Origin: Microcoleus sp. FACHB-831
Lineage (GTDB): Bacteria; Cyanobacteriota; Cyanobacteriia; Cyanobacteriales; FACHB-T130
DNA length: 64,000 nt
Direction of reading: 5' to 3'
NCBI RefSeq assembly: GCF_014695585.1
Contig: NZ_JACJON010000040.1
Location: 124,001 to 188,000 of the forward strand
How positions within the stretch are numbered: position 1 is the first letter of the stretch; every line of letters starts with the position of its first letter. Positions 8,712-17,892 of this stretch are shown here, piece after piece. Under the pieces are notes generated by a model that had not been told where the DNA came from, did no database searches, and was given only the letters and a program-made list of their open reading frames with translations. The position numbers and the translations under genes were made by a program.

Positions 8712-9008
8712 TTACCGCTTGCGTTCAGCTTTGTCTTCTAAGCCAAATAACCACACCATAAGGGCGACTACCCCAATTTGTAGGGCGAGGTTAGGGAGTG
8801 CTTGGGCGACTTCCCGCCCAGCCGCTAACTGAGCCATGAAAACAACAGCACCAATAAAACCAGAAGCACCACAAGAGAAATAGACAAATTTCCTTAAGCC
8901 TCGGTAAGGGGCTTTTGCTTCTGCTTTCAGGCGTGCATATTTTTCAGGATTGATTGACTGGGATTTTTTGACTTTGCCGTTGCGATTTTGGGAATTTGGT
9001 GAAGCCAT
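8712..9008 (-). CDS. Small two-helix membrane protein (DUF3493/LPA3-like)
   Basis: A 98-residue protein with a basic N-terminus, a conserved KAEAKAPYRGLRKFVYFSCG stretch, and two membrane helices (about 48-65 and 75-92, the latter GVVALMVWLFGLEDKAERKR). This pattern fits the DUF3493 family of cyanobacteria and plastids, whose plant members (LPA3) affect photosystem II accumulation. The family assignment is from memory of the motif. It is likely a thylakoid or plasma membrane protein. It sits alone, with 250-bp and 490-bp gaps on either side. Confidence 0.65.
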   Translation of the reverse strand: MASPNSQNRNGKVKKSQSINPEKYARLKAEAKAPYRGLRKFVYFSCGASGFIGAVVFMAQLAAGREVAQALPNLALQIGVVALMVWLFGLEDKAERKR

Positions 9009-9500
9009 CAGCCTTGAGTTTGACCAGATGAAGATTGCTGCTAATTTTTATTATGACAGAGCTACTGGTATAAAATAAGTTTCTTATTGGTTATGTGTCA
9101 TTGGAGATTGCTGTAAATAAGCATAAAGAGGGTTATAAATAAAATTAGTATTAAAGCAATCCTAATAATCTTTAATATAAAAAGCTAGCTTTAGCGTAGC
9201 CTCTGTGACAATTTCCTATTTTTGTAAACAAGATTCATACTGCTTCAAGAATCCGTGCTTGCACAAAAATAGCGATCGCGCCTTTATTGAGAGAGGGCGT
9301 TACATACTAATTCAAAGCCTTTAATTAATGTCATTTTCTGCAAGTTCAGCCTTTTCCCATTTTTCAGCTGTTCTCTCAAATTATTGAAAATGAAGTGAAT
9401 AAATCTAAAGCTGAAGACTAAGCTTTAAAGAGGAAAGCCTCTCGCTGATGTTTTGGCGAGAGGCTTTCCCCTAAACTATCGGCTATTGCTAACCACTAAA
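9009..9500. other. Intergenic region between chlB and the DUF3493-like gene
   Basis: No open frame of coding quality was found. It contains the chlB terminator hairpin (9432-9469), one HIP1 site and AT-rich sequence that probably holds the promoter of the DUF3493-like gene near 9010-9110. Confidence 0.6.
9432..9469 (-). terminator. Terminator hairpin downstream of chlB
   Basis: Perfect 14-bp arms (GGAAAGCCTCTCGC at 9432-9445 and its complement at 9456-9469) with a 10-base loop, about 30 bp beyond the chlB stop. On the chlB strand the stem is followed by TCTTTAAA, only a weak T-run. Confidence 0.75.
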
Positions 9501-11027
9501 CTACGCGCCCACAGATTCCTTAGCTGCGTACATAACTTCAACTGTAATGACGTTGAAGCCGCGATCGCGTGCAAACTTCTCGGTGTTGCGCTTCACTTTA
9601 CCGCGCACAAATCCAGGAACTTTATTTAGTTCCGCTTGCGCTTCCTTGTTCCAACCCAAGTCAGAATCGGCAGAAATACCCTTAGTAATCACTTCCTTGG
9701 TATCGTGACCGCCAAATATTTCTAACAGGTGATCTTCCATTCCCAAAGTAAAGGAATTGTAGACCAAATCTGCAATTTGGTTCGTTCCTTCGTAACCGCA
9801 GAATGGCTTATAACCAATAGGGAAATTCTGAACGTGAATCGGTGCTGCAATTACACCGCAAGGGATATTCAGACGCTTGCCAACGTGACGTTCCATTTGC
9901 GTGCCAAAGATAGCAGAAGGTTCAACGCGAGCGATCGCATCACCAATTAGGCCGTGATCTTCTGTGACAATAACTTCGTCGCAGTATTCGCTCACCTCTT
10001 CTTTAAACCACTCAGCATCATACTTGCAGTACGTTCCAGCCCAGACAACGTGAATTCCCATTTCACGTGCCAGAATTTTAGTCAACGCCGCCGCGTGAGT
10101 GCTGTCGCCAAAAACAACAGCCTTCTTACCAGTTAAATTCTGACAGTCGATAGAACGAGAGAACCAAGCAGCTTGAGAAACATACAAAGTTTGATTGTTG
10201 ATGTAGTCTTCGTAGTCAACATCCGCACCCCCAGCATTAATAATTTGCTGAATCTTGCGGATGCAACGAGCAGTTTCTACCACACCCATAGGGGTGATAT
10301 CGACATAAGGCATCCCGAATTCTTGCTCTAGATAACGAGCAGCCATTAAGCCGATTTCGCGATAAGGTACTAGGTTAAACCAGGCTTTCGGCAGATTCTT
10401 CAAATTATGGACAGAAGCACCTTCTGGAATTACTTCGTTTACCTGAATTCCTAAATCAGCCATCAGCCGCTTTAACTCGGTGCAGTCGTGGTGATTGTGG
10501 AATCCGAGGCTGGAAATGCCGATGATGTTGACGGAGGGCTTCTCAGTTTTCCCTTCTGGTAAATCGCCTTTTTTCCGCGCTTTTTCGATGTATAACTGGA
10601 CGATTTGCCGCAGGGTAATGTCCGCAGCTTGCAGTTCGTTCACGCGGTAGTGATTTACATCCGCTAGCATTACGTCTGATTTCGTTTCTATCGATGCACG
10701 TTCGACAAAATTTTCCAGGTCTTCTTGCAGAATGCTGCTCGTGCAAGTAGGAGTTAGCACAATTAGGTCGGGGCTTTCCTCAACATCCTTGCGGGTGATG
10801 TTGTCTACTACCTTTTCCTGGGAGCCACGCGCCAAAACGTTCCGGTCTACGGAACTGATTGTAACTGGGGTGAAGTTGCGATCGCGCTCTAGCATGGAAC
10901 GCATGACGTTAAAGTAGTCATCGCCAATAGGTGCGTGCATAATGGCGTGGACGTTTTTAAACGAACTGGAGACGCGCAGAGTACCGATGTGGGCGGGGCC
11001 TGCATACATCCAATAAGCTAATTTCAT
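9501..11027 (-). CDS. chlB: Light-independent protochlorophyllide reductase subunit B
   Basis: ChlB, 508 residues, the usual length. With ChlN it forms the catalytic component of the nitrogenase-like enzyme that reduces protochlorophyllide in the dark, receiving electrons from ChlL. The N-terminus [19 protein letters not shown], the segment [15 protein letters not shown], and the C-terminal POR-specific tail ([20 protein letters not shown]) are diagnostic. chlN and chlL are not in the window, as is common in cyanobacteria where chlB stands apart. A palindromic operator-like site lies about 100 bp upstream of the start, and a hairpin terminator follows the gene, so it is probably monocistronic. 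Confidence 0.97.
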   Translation of the reverse strand: MKLAYWMYAGPAHIGTLRVSSSFKNVHAIMHAPIGDDYFNVMRSMLERDRNFTPVTISSVDRNVLARGSQEKVVDNITRKDVEESPDLIVLTPTCTSSILQEDLENFVERASIETKSDVMLADVNHYRVNELQAADITLRQIVQLYIEKARKKGDLPEGKTEKPSVNIIGISSLGFHNHHDCTELKRLMADLGIQVNEVIPEGASVHNLKNLPKAWFNLVPYREIGLMAARYLEQEFGMPYVDITPMGVVETARCIRKIQQIINAGGADVDYEDYINNQTLYVSQAAWFSRSIDCQNLTGKKAVVFGDSTHAAALTKILAREMGIHVVWAGTYCKYDAEWFKEEVSEYCDEVIVTEDHGLIGDAIARVEPSAIFGTQMERHVGKRLNIPCGVIAAPIHVQNFPIGYKPFCGYEGTNQIADLVYNSFTLGMEDHLLEIFGGHDTKEVITKGISADSDLGWNKEAQAELNKVPGFVRGKVKRNTEKFARDRGFNVITVEVMYAAKESVGA

Positions 11028-11124
11028 AAAGTTCTCCCTTGTGCTGTTTGCTAATGCTACATTTTCTCGGTGAAAGCATCCTCAGCTTTACCAAGTTGAA
11101 ATGATTCTTAATGATTAGGCCATC

Positions 11125-11147
11125 ATAGGTAAATATTATTTACCTAT
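11125..11147. promoter_or_regulatory. 23-bp inverted repeat upstream of chlB
   Basis: Perfect 10-bp arms (ATAGGTAAAT at 11125-11134 and ATTTACCTAT at 11138-11147) with a three-base spacer, about 98 bp upstream of the chlB start codon. Symmetry and length fit the site of a dimeric repressor or activator. It does not fit the NtcA spacing (GTA-N8-TAC), since the spacer is nine. The regulator is unknown. Confidence 0.5.
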
Positions 11148-11209
11148 TGGGTGGAGGTAATGCTATTGTTGCGAACCAAATGTTACAAACCTTCTTAACA
11201 TCAGCGGAT

Positions 11210-11896
11210 CTAGAATTGCGATCGCGCCGATGAATAATTACTGGTTAACTTTAACTCCGCTTCAGTCTTTGGTGGTGTCTGCGAGATTAGTTTTGTCAAC
11301 TCTTTGGGATGTATGTCCCAGGCCAACAATCCCGTAAAGCCCATGAACACTCCAAACGCAGTAGGAATCATTGCCGCGCCAAACAGCCAACGCTTCTGCA
11401 ACAAGGAAGTTAAGGCAAAAAGAGCGATCGCTATAGATACAAAAGCATCGGATAAATCGAATTGATCGTCGTGGACATTAAGCTTATCGTACTTCTTTTG
11501 CTCGTTCTCAGCTTTGGCTCTTAATTCTTCCTTTTTCTGGTTTTGCGATCGCGCCAGTTGTTGAAAAGCAACTATCTGTTTTTGATATGTAGATCGCGCC
11601 GCTGGTGGTTGCGAATTAGCTTGCAGTTGTAGCTGCACAACTGTAGCATTCGCAATCTCTTCCCTAATATTGCGTGCTTGATACCAAGCCCAATAGTCTA
11701 TCTTGTCAGCTTGCGCCTGCTGCATTTGCTGGACGATATTATCACCCTTAACCTGACAGATTCCCATAAATGTCGCCAGCAAAGCAACAGTAATGGCAAC
11801 ATAACTATTTAGTTGATTTCTTGACTTCTCCTTACTGGTAGCAGTGGTTTCTTCCTCGTCGTCAAAGTTGACCACTTCCGTCGGGTCTATTTCCAT
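11210..11896 (-). CDS. DUF4337-type membrane protein
   Basis: A 228-residue membrane protein resembling the DUF4337 family of unknown function. It has an acidic N-terminus. A first membrane helix lies at about 30-48 (VAITVALLATFMGICQV) and is followed by KGDNIVQQMQQAQADKIDYW, the conserved family stretch. A long charged helical region at 75-140 is probably a coiled coil. Two or three further helices lie at about 145-205. It is transcribed in the same direction as rph and adk upstream and chlB downstream, but with gaps of 62 and 182 bp. Function unknown. Confidence 0.7.
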   Translation of the reverse strand: MEIDPTEVVNFDDEEETTATSKEKSRNQLNSYVAITVALLATFMGICQVKGDNIVQQMQQAQADKIDYWAWYQARNIREEIANATVVQLQLQANSQPPAARSTYQKQIVAFQQLARSQNQKKEELRAKAENEQKKYDKLNVHDDQFDLSDAFVSIAIALFALTSLLQKRWLFGAAMIPTAFGVFMGFTGLLAWDIHPKELTKLISQTPPKTEAELKLTSNYSSARSQF

Positions 11897-11958
11897 AATT
11901 TCTATATAACTAATGACCTGAATTTTTCTACTTAGAAATTAGCAGCTAGGCGATTAAA

Positions 11959-12681
11959 CTATAAAATTCTCAAAGCTTGACGTTGTGCTTCGAGCAATTC
12001 TTCAATACCTTTTTCTGCCAAATCCAGCAGTTGATTTAGTTGGGTGCGACTATATGTTCCGTCTTCAGCAGTTCCTTGGACTTCAATTATGCCCAGATGC
12101 TCGTTCATCACAACATTGAAATCAACCTCAGCGGCAACATCTTCGGGATAGTTCATATCCAAGAACGGCTCTCCCTCTAATAATCCTACAGAAACAGCGG
12201 CGACTTGGTGGAGAATGGGCGATCGCTCTATCTCACCATCTTGCACGAGTTTATCCATCGCACTCGAAAGCGCCACAAACCCGCCAGTGATAGAAGTAGT
12301 GCGAGTTCCAGCATCAGCCTGCAAAACATCCGCATCTATAATAACCGTGCGTTCGCCCAATGCTTGCAAATCAACACACGCCCGCAAGCTGCGTCCGATT
12401 AGCCGCTGAATTTCCTGGGTGCGTCCGGATAGTTTCATAAATTCGCGTTCCCCGCGTTGGGGGGTTGCTCCTGGCAGCATTCGGTACTCAGCCGTCAGCC
12501 AGCCTTTGCCCGTACCTACCAAAAATTTAGGAACGCCTGGTTGAACTGTAACTGTACAAAGAACCGCTGTGTCGCCGCACCGCGTAAGCACGGAACTAGC
12601 TGCGAAGCGAGTGAACCCCCGCTGAAACTCTAAGGGACGCAGTTGATTTGGTTGCCGATTATCAGAACGCTGCCACGCCAT
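11959..12681 (-). CDS. rph: Ribonuclease PH
   Basis: A 240-residue RNase PH, the phosphate-dependent 3'-5' exoribonuclease that trims tRNA 3' ends. Family signatures are [51 protein letters not shown] and [19 protein letters not shown]. The frame is open for another 64 codons upstream (to 12873), but that part overlaps adk and shows no conservation. The ATG at 12681 ([11 protein letters not shown]) is therefore the likely start. It lies 58 bp downstream of adk on the same strand and is probably co-transcribed. Confidence 0.93.
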   Translation of the reverse strand: MAWQRSDNRQPNQLRPLEFQRGFTRFAASSVLTRCGDTAVLCTVTVQPGVPKFLVGTGKGWLTAEYRMLPGATPQRGEREFMKLSGRTQEIQRLIGRSLRACVDLQALGERTVIIDADVLQADAGTRTTSITGGFVALSSAMDKLVQDGEIERSPILHQVAAVSVGLLEGEPFLDMNYPEDVAAEVDFNVVMNEHLGIIEVQGTAEDGTYSRTQLNQLLDLAEKGIEELLEAQRQALRIL

Positions 12682-12739
12682 CGCCCTTGCCTCACAAAGT
12701 CCTTGATTAGGATACAGCACAAGGGCTAAGTGCCCACCT

Positions 12740-13318
12740 TTATACTTGATTAAGTTTCTGCAAAATCTCCTGTTGTATTTGTTCTGGGGTTTGGTCGCCA
12801 GAAACTTTAAGCAGGCGCGATCGCTGTTCGTAGTATTCCAAAATAGGGATAGTGCGCTCTTGGAATAATTCAATTCGACGCTCTACTATGTCTGGTTGGT
12901 CGTCCAGGCGACACGATTCATCGCTGTCGGAACCCGTTCGCCCCAAAATTCTACTCATCATCACGGTAGGCGGGACATCTAGGTAAATCGCCCAGTCCAA
13001 GGCTTGACCCAAATCGTCTAAAAGAAAATCTAGCTCTTCAGCTTGAAAGGCGGTGCGGGGATAACCATCGAATAGCCAACCCTTGCTTGCGTCAGGTTGA
13101 TCTAGCCGCGATCGCATAAATTCTATCAGCGTTGGATCGGGCACTAATTCGCCCTTCTCCACATAGGGTTGCGCTTGTATTCCCAGCGGGTTTTGGGCAG
13201 CGATCGCGCTACGCAACATATCTCCCGTTGAAATCCAAGGGATATTTAGCAGGCTGCATAGTCTTGCCGCCTGCGTTCCCTTACCTGCCCCTGGCCCGCC
13301 CAGAATCACCAGTCTCAC
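12740..13318 (-). CDS. adk: Adenylate kinase
   Basis: A 192-residue adenylate kinase (2 ADP to ATP + AMP). The P-loop is [11 protein letters not shown] (residues 7-17), the AMP-binding part [11 protein letters not shown], the signature [15 protein letters not shown], and a LID-region arginine lies in RILGRTG. It is the short form without the extended LID insert, typical of cyanobacteria, which often keep more than one adk paralogue. In position it is upstream of rph. In many cyanobacteria the first adk lies in the ribosomal protein operon, so this may be a second copy. Confidence 0.93.
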   Translation of the reverse strand: MRLVILGGPGAGKGTQAARLCSLLNIPWISTGDMLRSAIAAQNPLGIQAQPYVEKGELVPDPTLIEFMRSRLDQPDASKGWLFDGYPRTAFQAEELDFLLDDLGQALDWAIYLDVPPTVMMSRILGRTGSDSDESCRLDDQPDIVERRIELFQERTIPILEYYEQRSRLLKVSGDQTPEQIQQEILQKLNQV

Positions 13319-13607
13319 CCTAATGCACTCCTACTTTCGTGGAATCAACTATGGTCTGGATGCTGAACTTTTATTAAACAGCAAACATATATGCCTCTGC
13401 TGGCTATTTTGCCACCTATCGGGCTATTACTGTGGCATTTTTAGGCTTTTTGCTTCTAGAGGAAAGCGCCATCCTCCTGCATCGGCCAATATGCTGTTGA
13501 CGTACTTATATATATAGTGTTTGATTTAGGGGATAATCAGCAAACAGCACTAGATGTTGCTTTTTAGCAACGCCTGTAAAGAGTCATCGCCCAATAGACA
13601 TTGCCCT

Positions 13608-14144
13608 ATGGTTGCACAGCTAGAAACTCCAACTCTCAACAGCGATCGCCGCTTACTTCCCGCCATTGAAGGATTGGTACAGGTTTTTACCTCTACTCAC
13701 CGCAGCTTTTTTACTACTGTGATGGCGCAAGCGCTTAGAATTGCGGGGCAGGGTACGCCTGTGCTGGTGGTTCAGTTTCTCAAAGGAGGAATTAAGCAGG
13801 GGCACGAGCATCCCATGCGCTTGGGGCAGCATTTAGATTGGATTCGCTGCGATTTGCCCCGCTGCATTGATACCCCACATTTGGATGAAACAGAGGTGCA
13901 GTCTTTGCTTCGCCTGTGGCAGCATACTCAAAAAGTAGTATATGAGGGTAAGTATTCCCTGGTTGTTCTGGATGAACTTAGTTTGGCGATTAATTTTGGC
14001 TTAATCCCACAATCGGAAGTTTTGGACTTTCTTGAAAAACGCCCCAGCCATGTAGATATTATTTTGGCAGGGCCAGAAATGCCCCAAGCGCTTCTAGATG
14101 TGGCAGATCAAATTACAGAAATTCGTCGCAGCGATCGCCCTTAG
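13608..14144 (+). CDS. CobA/CobO/BtuR-like P-loop family protein with degenerate Walker A
   Basis: A 178-residue protein resembling cob(I)alamin adenosyltransferases of the BtuR/CobO type: LVQVFTSTHRS, VLVVQFLKGGIKQGHE and KYSLVVLDELSLAINFGLI match the N-terminal strand, the FLKG motif and the Walker B/DEL region. The usual GxGKGKT P-loop is replaced by TSTHRSFFTT (about residues 28-37), with no lysine at the nucleotide-binding position. It may have lost adenosyltransferase activity or use another anchor. I chose the ATG at 13608 (MVAQLETP); an in-frame ATG at 13554 would add 18 unconserved residues. CobD, another cobalamin gene, is 4 kb away on the other strand. Confidence 0.65.
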   Translation: MVAQLETPTLNSDRRLLPAIEGLVQVFTSTHRSFFTTVMAQALRIAGQGTPVLVVQFLKGGIKQGHEHPMRLGQHLDWIRCDLPRCIDTPHLDETEVQSLLRLWQHTQKVVYEGKYSLVVLDELSLAINFGLIPQSEVLDFLEKRPSHVDIILAGPEMPQALLDVADQITEIRRSDRP

Positions 14145-14151
14145 TCATTTC

Positions 14152-14190
14152 GGATTTTGGATTTGAGATTTTGGATTAATCTCAAATCTC
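14152..14190. repeat. Heptad repeat forming an inverted pair
   Basis: GATTTTGGATTTGAGATTTT runs into GGATTAATCTCAAATCTC. The arms TTTGAGATT and AATCTCAAA are complementary, so the tract can fold. It lies between convergent genes, just downstream of the CobO-like gene, and could act as a weak terminator. Confidence 0.65.
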
Positions 14191-14222
14191 AACCGCGTAG
14201 TGGTGAGTTTCGATCGCAATTC

Positions 14223-14822
14223 CTACGGCGAAACCGCTAAACTTGACCCATTACCCGGCTCTAAAGTTGTAGATGGTCTAGCAACAGATGTGGGGTTTAG
14301 CAGGAAGAATGCAGCTCTTTTTGCTGTTTCTTCAGAAACTTTAATTTGCGTCAGGGTAACTAAACCATCCTTGATGAAAGAATCCCTAACAAGGATACTT
14401 TCTCCAGTGTTGAAAGGAGTTTCATAAAAAACTTCACTTATTCCTGCTGAAATAACTAATTTTAAGCAAGATAAGCAAGGTTCTAGAGTGACATAAATAG
14501 TTGCACCAGCAGTAGAAATACCGTGCTTTGCAGCTTGCGCGATCGCATTTGCTTCCGCATGAACAGAACGCGATGGCATAATTTTACTAGCATCGCAACT
14601 GCTAAGCCCCTCATAGCAGTATCCCTGAGCAGTACAATGAACGGACCCAGCTGGCGAACCATTGTAACCCGTTGCCAAAATCTGCCTATTTTTAACTATT
14701 GCAGCACCAACCGGAAACGCGAGGCAAGTTGAGCGAGTTGCTGCAAGTTTCGCCAACATCAAAAAATACTCGTCCCATGTTGGCCGTTGAGATGATTCGT
14801 ATACTTGTAAGATATTTTGCAT
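14223..14822 (-). CDS. dCMP deaminase family protein
   Basis: A 199-residue cytidine/deoxycytidylate deaminase. The zinc site is seen as HAEANAI (H88, catalytic E90) and PCLSC (C116, C119). The N-terminal part (WDEYFLMLAKLAATRSTC, VGAAIVKNRQILATGYNGSP) is that of dCMP deaminases (ComEB-like) rather than tRNA or riboflavin deaminases. Deamination of dCMP yields dUMP, the substrate of thymidylate synthase. It lies just downstream of dut and thyX on the same strand, so the three genes together feed dTMP synthesis. The last 25 residues (SVARPSTTLEPGNGSSLAVS) are low-complexity and may be a late extension. Confidence 0.85.
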   Translation of the reverse strand: MQNILQVYESSQRPTWDEYFLMLAKLAATRSTCLAFPVGAAIVKNRQILATGYNGSPAGSVHCTAQGYCYEGLSSCDASKIMPSRSVHAEANAIAQAAKHGISTAGATIYVTLEPCLSCLKLVISAGISEVFYETPFNTGESILVRDSFIKDGLVTLTQIKVSEETAKRAAFFLLNPTSVARPSTTLEPGNGSSLAVSP

Positions 14823-14870
14823 TACGAGTAAGTAGAAAAGGATATTGCAACCAGGATAAAATTTTCTTGG

Positions 14871-15302
14871 TTAGATAACTCCTGTTGAGCCAAAACCATT
14901 AACTCCCCTAGTTGTATAACTTAGATTATCAGCTTCTTCAACTTCAACGTGAATTACGGGAGCAATTACCATTTGAGCAATTTTCATGCCTTTGGTAACT
15001 TTAAACGAATTCTTACCATGATTAATTAAAATCACTCCTATTTCACCCCGATAGCCTTCATCTATTGTCCCTGGCGTATTTAGTACGGTAATTTGGTGTT
15101 TCAGAGCTAGTCCACTTCTGGGTCGGATTTGCGCCTCAGTTCCTTGAGGTAACTCTATTGATATGCCAGTGTGTATTAGCTTGCTTTCTCCAGCAGGTAT
15201 TTCTAACTCTTCTAAAGAAAATAAGTCTAAGCCAGCATCATTTGTATGCGCGTATTTAGGGATTTCTGCTAAACGATCCACTTTAACTATTTTTAGCTTC
15301 AT
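14871..15302 (-). CDS. dut: dUTP diphosphatase
   Basis: A 143-residue trimeric-type dUTPase that hydrolyses dUTP to dUMP and pyrophosphate, keeping uracil out of DNA. All five motifs are visible: NDAGLDLFS (21-29), [10 protein letters not shown] (60-69), [18 protein letters not shown] (75-92), KIAQMVI and the C-terminal [10 protein letters not shown] (132-141). The last one is the mobile arm that closes the site. It sits 48 bp upstream of the dCMP deaminase gene and about 240 bp downstream of thyX, in the same orientation. Confidence 0.94.
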   Translation of the reverse strand: MKLKIVKVDRLAEIPKYAHTNDAGLDLFSLEELEIPAGESKLIHTGISIELPQGTEAQIRPRSGLALKHQITVLNTPGTIDEGYRGEIGVILINHGKNSFKVTKGMKIAQMVIAPVIHVEVEEADNLSYTTRGVNGFGSTGVI

Positions 15303-15539
15303 TTTTATCTTTTGATAAGTTCTTTATTTCCACTCATTATCATTAATTTACTCTACCATAACGCGCTAAAAGCATATCAACGACAACTTTTGTCCTTGAT
15401 TGTTGTAGGAGCGATCGCCAAACCCAACTTAATAAATAGCAAACTGGTTTTCAATGAATCTAAATATTAGGTTGTTTTGTTCGCGAAACGCAATTTTCTA
15501 TACGCTAATTATGATTGAGCTAAATTTTTAGTAGTATCT

Positions 15540-16259
15540 TCACGGTGCTAATCTGGCCTTTCCAAGACGATTACTTTCATACCACTCTGCGATCGCTGGA
15601 ACCCAATCTTGAAAGTGAGGCCACATCAGTTCGCAAAGCTTTTGAATCTCGATTTGAGCATTTTTCTTATTTCTAAGGTCGCAAAAATGAAGAAAAGACC
15701 TTAAATTGAAGCTGACGATAAAGTGCTGACGATAATCAAAAGGAAGTTTTCCTCTTGCGTGTTCCTCCGACATACCAGCCTCAATATCAAGGTTGTATCG
15801 TTTAGCTGCTTCTAGACACCACTTCAAATCTTCTTCTCTTTGCTCTGGACTGTAGTAGTATCGTTTACCCTGGCGATCTGAATAATAGCCCACTGGGCGA
15901 AGATAGAAAACATCTTCTATATTTTTCTTGCCTTCCACTACATCAATAAATTGGTTGCCTGTGTAGCGAAATGACTGAACATCAAAGGATACTCCAACAC
16001 GATGAGTACGAGCTTGTTGCATTACGCTGTGGGGAAAATAGCCACAGTTGAAGACAATTTGGGGATGCTCCAACGGGCCATAATGCCCCCTTTCACCCGC
16101 TAAGAGGCGCTTAACAATAATCTCGCCACAGTTTGACTCTGATGGCCACGAATCGCGTTCATCAAATACAAAACCCTCGGTATAATCTTGGTGCAGGGCA
16201 GCATAAACCACCTGCTGAGGATTTGGTGTTTTGGCAATAACTTCTACTCGGAATCTATG
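15540..16259 (-). CDS. thyX: Flavin-dependent thymidylate synthase
   Basis: A 239-residue ThyX, which methylates dUMP to dTMP using methylenetetrahydrofolate and FAD/NADPH. The signature is in the variant form RTHRVGVSFDVQSFRY (ThyX motif RHR-x7-S). The FAD/dUMP region GHYGPLEHPQIVFNCGYFPH and the C-terminal NLRSFLHFCDLRNKKNAQIE support the call. I chose the ATG at 16259 (MHRFRVEVIAK) over an upstream GTG at 16289, because known cyanobacterial relatives begin here as I recall them. With dut and dCMP deaminase it forms a compact dTMP-supply cluster. No thyA is seen in the window. Confidence 0.92.
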   Translation of the reverse strand, partial: HRFRVEVIAKTPNPQQVVYAALHQDYTEGFVFDERDSWPSESNCGEIIVKRLLAGERGHYGPLEHPQIVFNCGYFPHSVMQQARTHRVGVSFDVQSFRYTGNQFIDVVEGKKNIEDVFYLRPVGYYSDRQGKRYYYSPEQREEDLKWCLEAAKRYNLDIEAGMSEEHARGKLPFDYRQHFIVSFNLRSFLHFCDLRNKKNAQIEIQKLCELMWPHFQDWVPAIAEWYESNRLGKARLAP

Positions 16260-16368
16260 CATTAGACGTTCGCAACTGTTTGACCGCACCCAGGATTGAT
16301 TGTTGTACTCCTGAATATTTAAATTTATTGTGCCAGAAAAAGGTACACTCTTTTTAAGATTGGTATAT

Positions 16369-17883
16369 CTACTTTGACCACGACCGCCGTAAGTTAAAGA
16401 AACCTTCTAGGAAGTTTTGTAAACCCTTGTTGTGGCTGAGTCTTTGTTTGTCCCACTCGGCGGCAGCTTGGTAGGTAATTTCTGAGAAAGTAGGCGAAAT
16501 GTGGGGAAAGTCAGCGATCGCGCTCACCTTAATGTTGTGGCGCATGGCAAGAGCGATCGCCTGAATTAACTCAACTGCTTGGAACCCAACAATAGAAGCC
16601 CCTAAAATCTCTCCGTTACCCCTCACAACAATTTTACATAAACCCGTAGTTTCTCCTATCATTAAAGCTGCTGCCACCGACTTAAAATATTGTCGCAAAA
16701 CTAATACATCCTTTCCATATCTGGTTCTAGCTTGCTCTTCAGTCATGCCTATTCGTGCCAATTGCGGGGAGGAAAATATGCAATAAGGAATTTCGCGATA
16801 ATCTATCTTATAACTTGGTAAAAATAGCGCATTCTTTAGAGCAATTTTAGCTTCGTACTCGGCAATATAAGCTAACTGATAGCCACCCGATACATCTCCA
16901 CAAGTGTAAATGCGGCGGTTAGTAGTTTGCAGTTTTTCATTAATATGAATACCACGCGGATGAAATTTTACCCCCACGCTTTCCAAGTTTAAATATTCAA
17001 TTTTTGGCAGGTGTCTAGTTGCTAATAAAATCTCATCTGTTTCGATAGCTTTATTGCCAGCTTGAACCCATTTTTTACTGTCAATTGGCCTAACTTGAGT
17101 AATCGGACTATCTGTGATGACGCGGACGCCCTCGGCTTCTAGTTGCGCTTGCACTAAGAATGCTGTTTCTGGGTCTTCTTTGGCTAAAATACGCGAACGA
17201 CTTGTAACCAGAGTCACGTCAGCACCCAGCCGCGCCAGAGTTTGAGCCATTTCAGTACCAGTGGGAGTACCGCCTATGACTACCCAATTTTTAGCAAGCG
17301 GTTTGGTGATATCGGCACGCCAAATATCTGCTGGTGTGAGATAGCCAGCGGCTTGCAATCCATCAATTTCTGGAACTGCTGGAGTAGAGCCAGTAGCTAT
17401 TAGGAAGGCACGCGATCGCAAACGTCTGCCGTTAACCACAAAGGCAAGGTGAGGTTTGCGAGAAAATTCTCCACTACCAACAATTACATCAACGCCCAAA
17501 GAACTCAAAATAGCTGGCGAATTTTGTTCTTCAAGGGTAGAGACGACGCTGCGAGCATACTGCATTGCCTCATTAAATCGAATTGATACAGACACGCGAT
17601 CGCCAAGCCTATGTCCCTTGGGCTGTTCGCCAATATCTTTAGAATCTTCTTTCGAGTCAGCGTGCAGATGAACGCCGAATTGATTGGCGTCACGCACCTG
17701 CTGGGCGACTAGCCCTATATGGGTTGCAGTTCTGCTGTACATATAACCCGACATCAGCCAGTTTTCCCCCGTCTGTTGAGGTTCTACTAGGGCAACGCGG
17801 GCTTGTAGGTGGGTGGCGGCTAGGGCGGCATAACGTGCAGCTTGAGAGCCTCCTATTACCACTAAATCATAGTCAACGCTCAC
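16369..17883 (-). CDS. Pyridine nucleotide-disulfide oxidoreductase family flavoprotein without the redox disulfide
   Basis: A 504-residue flavoprotein with the three-domain layout of mercuric/glutathione reductases: FAD-binding (DYDLVVIGGSQAARYAA, residues 5-21), NAD-binding (NWVVIGGTPTGTEMAQTLARLG), a second FAD motif (RIYTCGDVSGGYQLA) and a C-terminal dimerisation domain with PHISPTFSEI. The segment that normally holds the CxxxxC redox pair reads ENWLMSGYMYS (about residues 39-49), with no cysteines. It therefore cannot use the classical disulfide mechanism; the His preceding Pro in the C-terminal motif is also altered. The substrate is unknown. It lies 9 bp downstream of cobD on the same strand, so it is probably co-transcribed. 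Confidence 0.8.
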   Translation of the reverse strand: MSVDYDLVVIGGSQAARYAALAATHLQARVALVEPQQTGENWLMSGYMYSRTATHIGLVAQQVRDANQFGVHLHADSKEDSKDIGEQPKGHRLGDRVSVSIRFNEAMQYARSVVSTLEEQNSPAILSSLGVDVIVGSGEFSRKPHLAFVVNGRRLRSRAFLIATGSTPAVPEIDGLQAAGYLTPADIWRADITKPLAKNWVVIGGTPTGTEMAQTLARLGADVTLVTSRSRILAKEDPETAFLVQAQLEAEGVRVITDSPITQVRPIDSKKWVQAGNKAIETDEILLATRHLPKIEYLNLESVGVKFHPRGIHINEKLQTTNRRIYTCGDVSGGYQLAYIAEYEAKIALKNALFLPSYKIDYREIPYCIFSSPQLARIGMTEEQARTRYGKDVLVLRQYFKSVAAALMIGETTGLCKIVVRGNGEILGASIVGFQAVELIQAIALAMRHNIKVSAIADFPHISPTFSEITYQAAAEWDKQRLSHNKGLQNFLEGFFNLRRSWSK

Positions 17884-17892
17884 GATAAATCT

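Noticed and set aside
11131..11143. NtcA site upstream of chlB
   Set aside because: The GTA and TAC triplets are nine bases apart rather than eight; the whole palindrome fits another regulator better.
13323..13517. 64-codon plus-strand frame between adk and the CobO-like gene
   Set aside because: Composition is unlike coding sequence (many Cys, Leu and Tyr clusters), with no ribosome-binding site and no known family.
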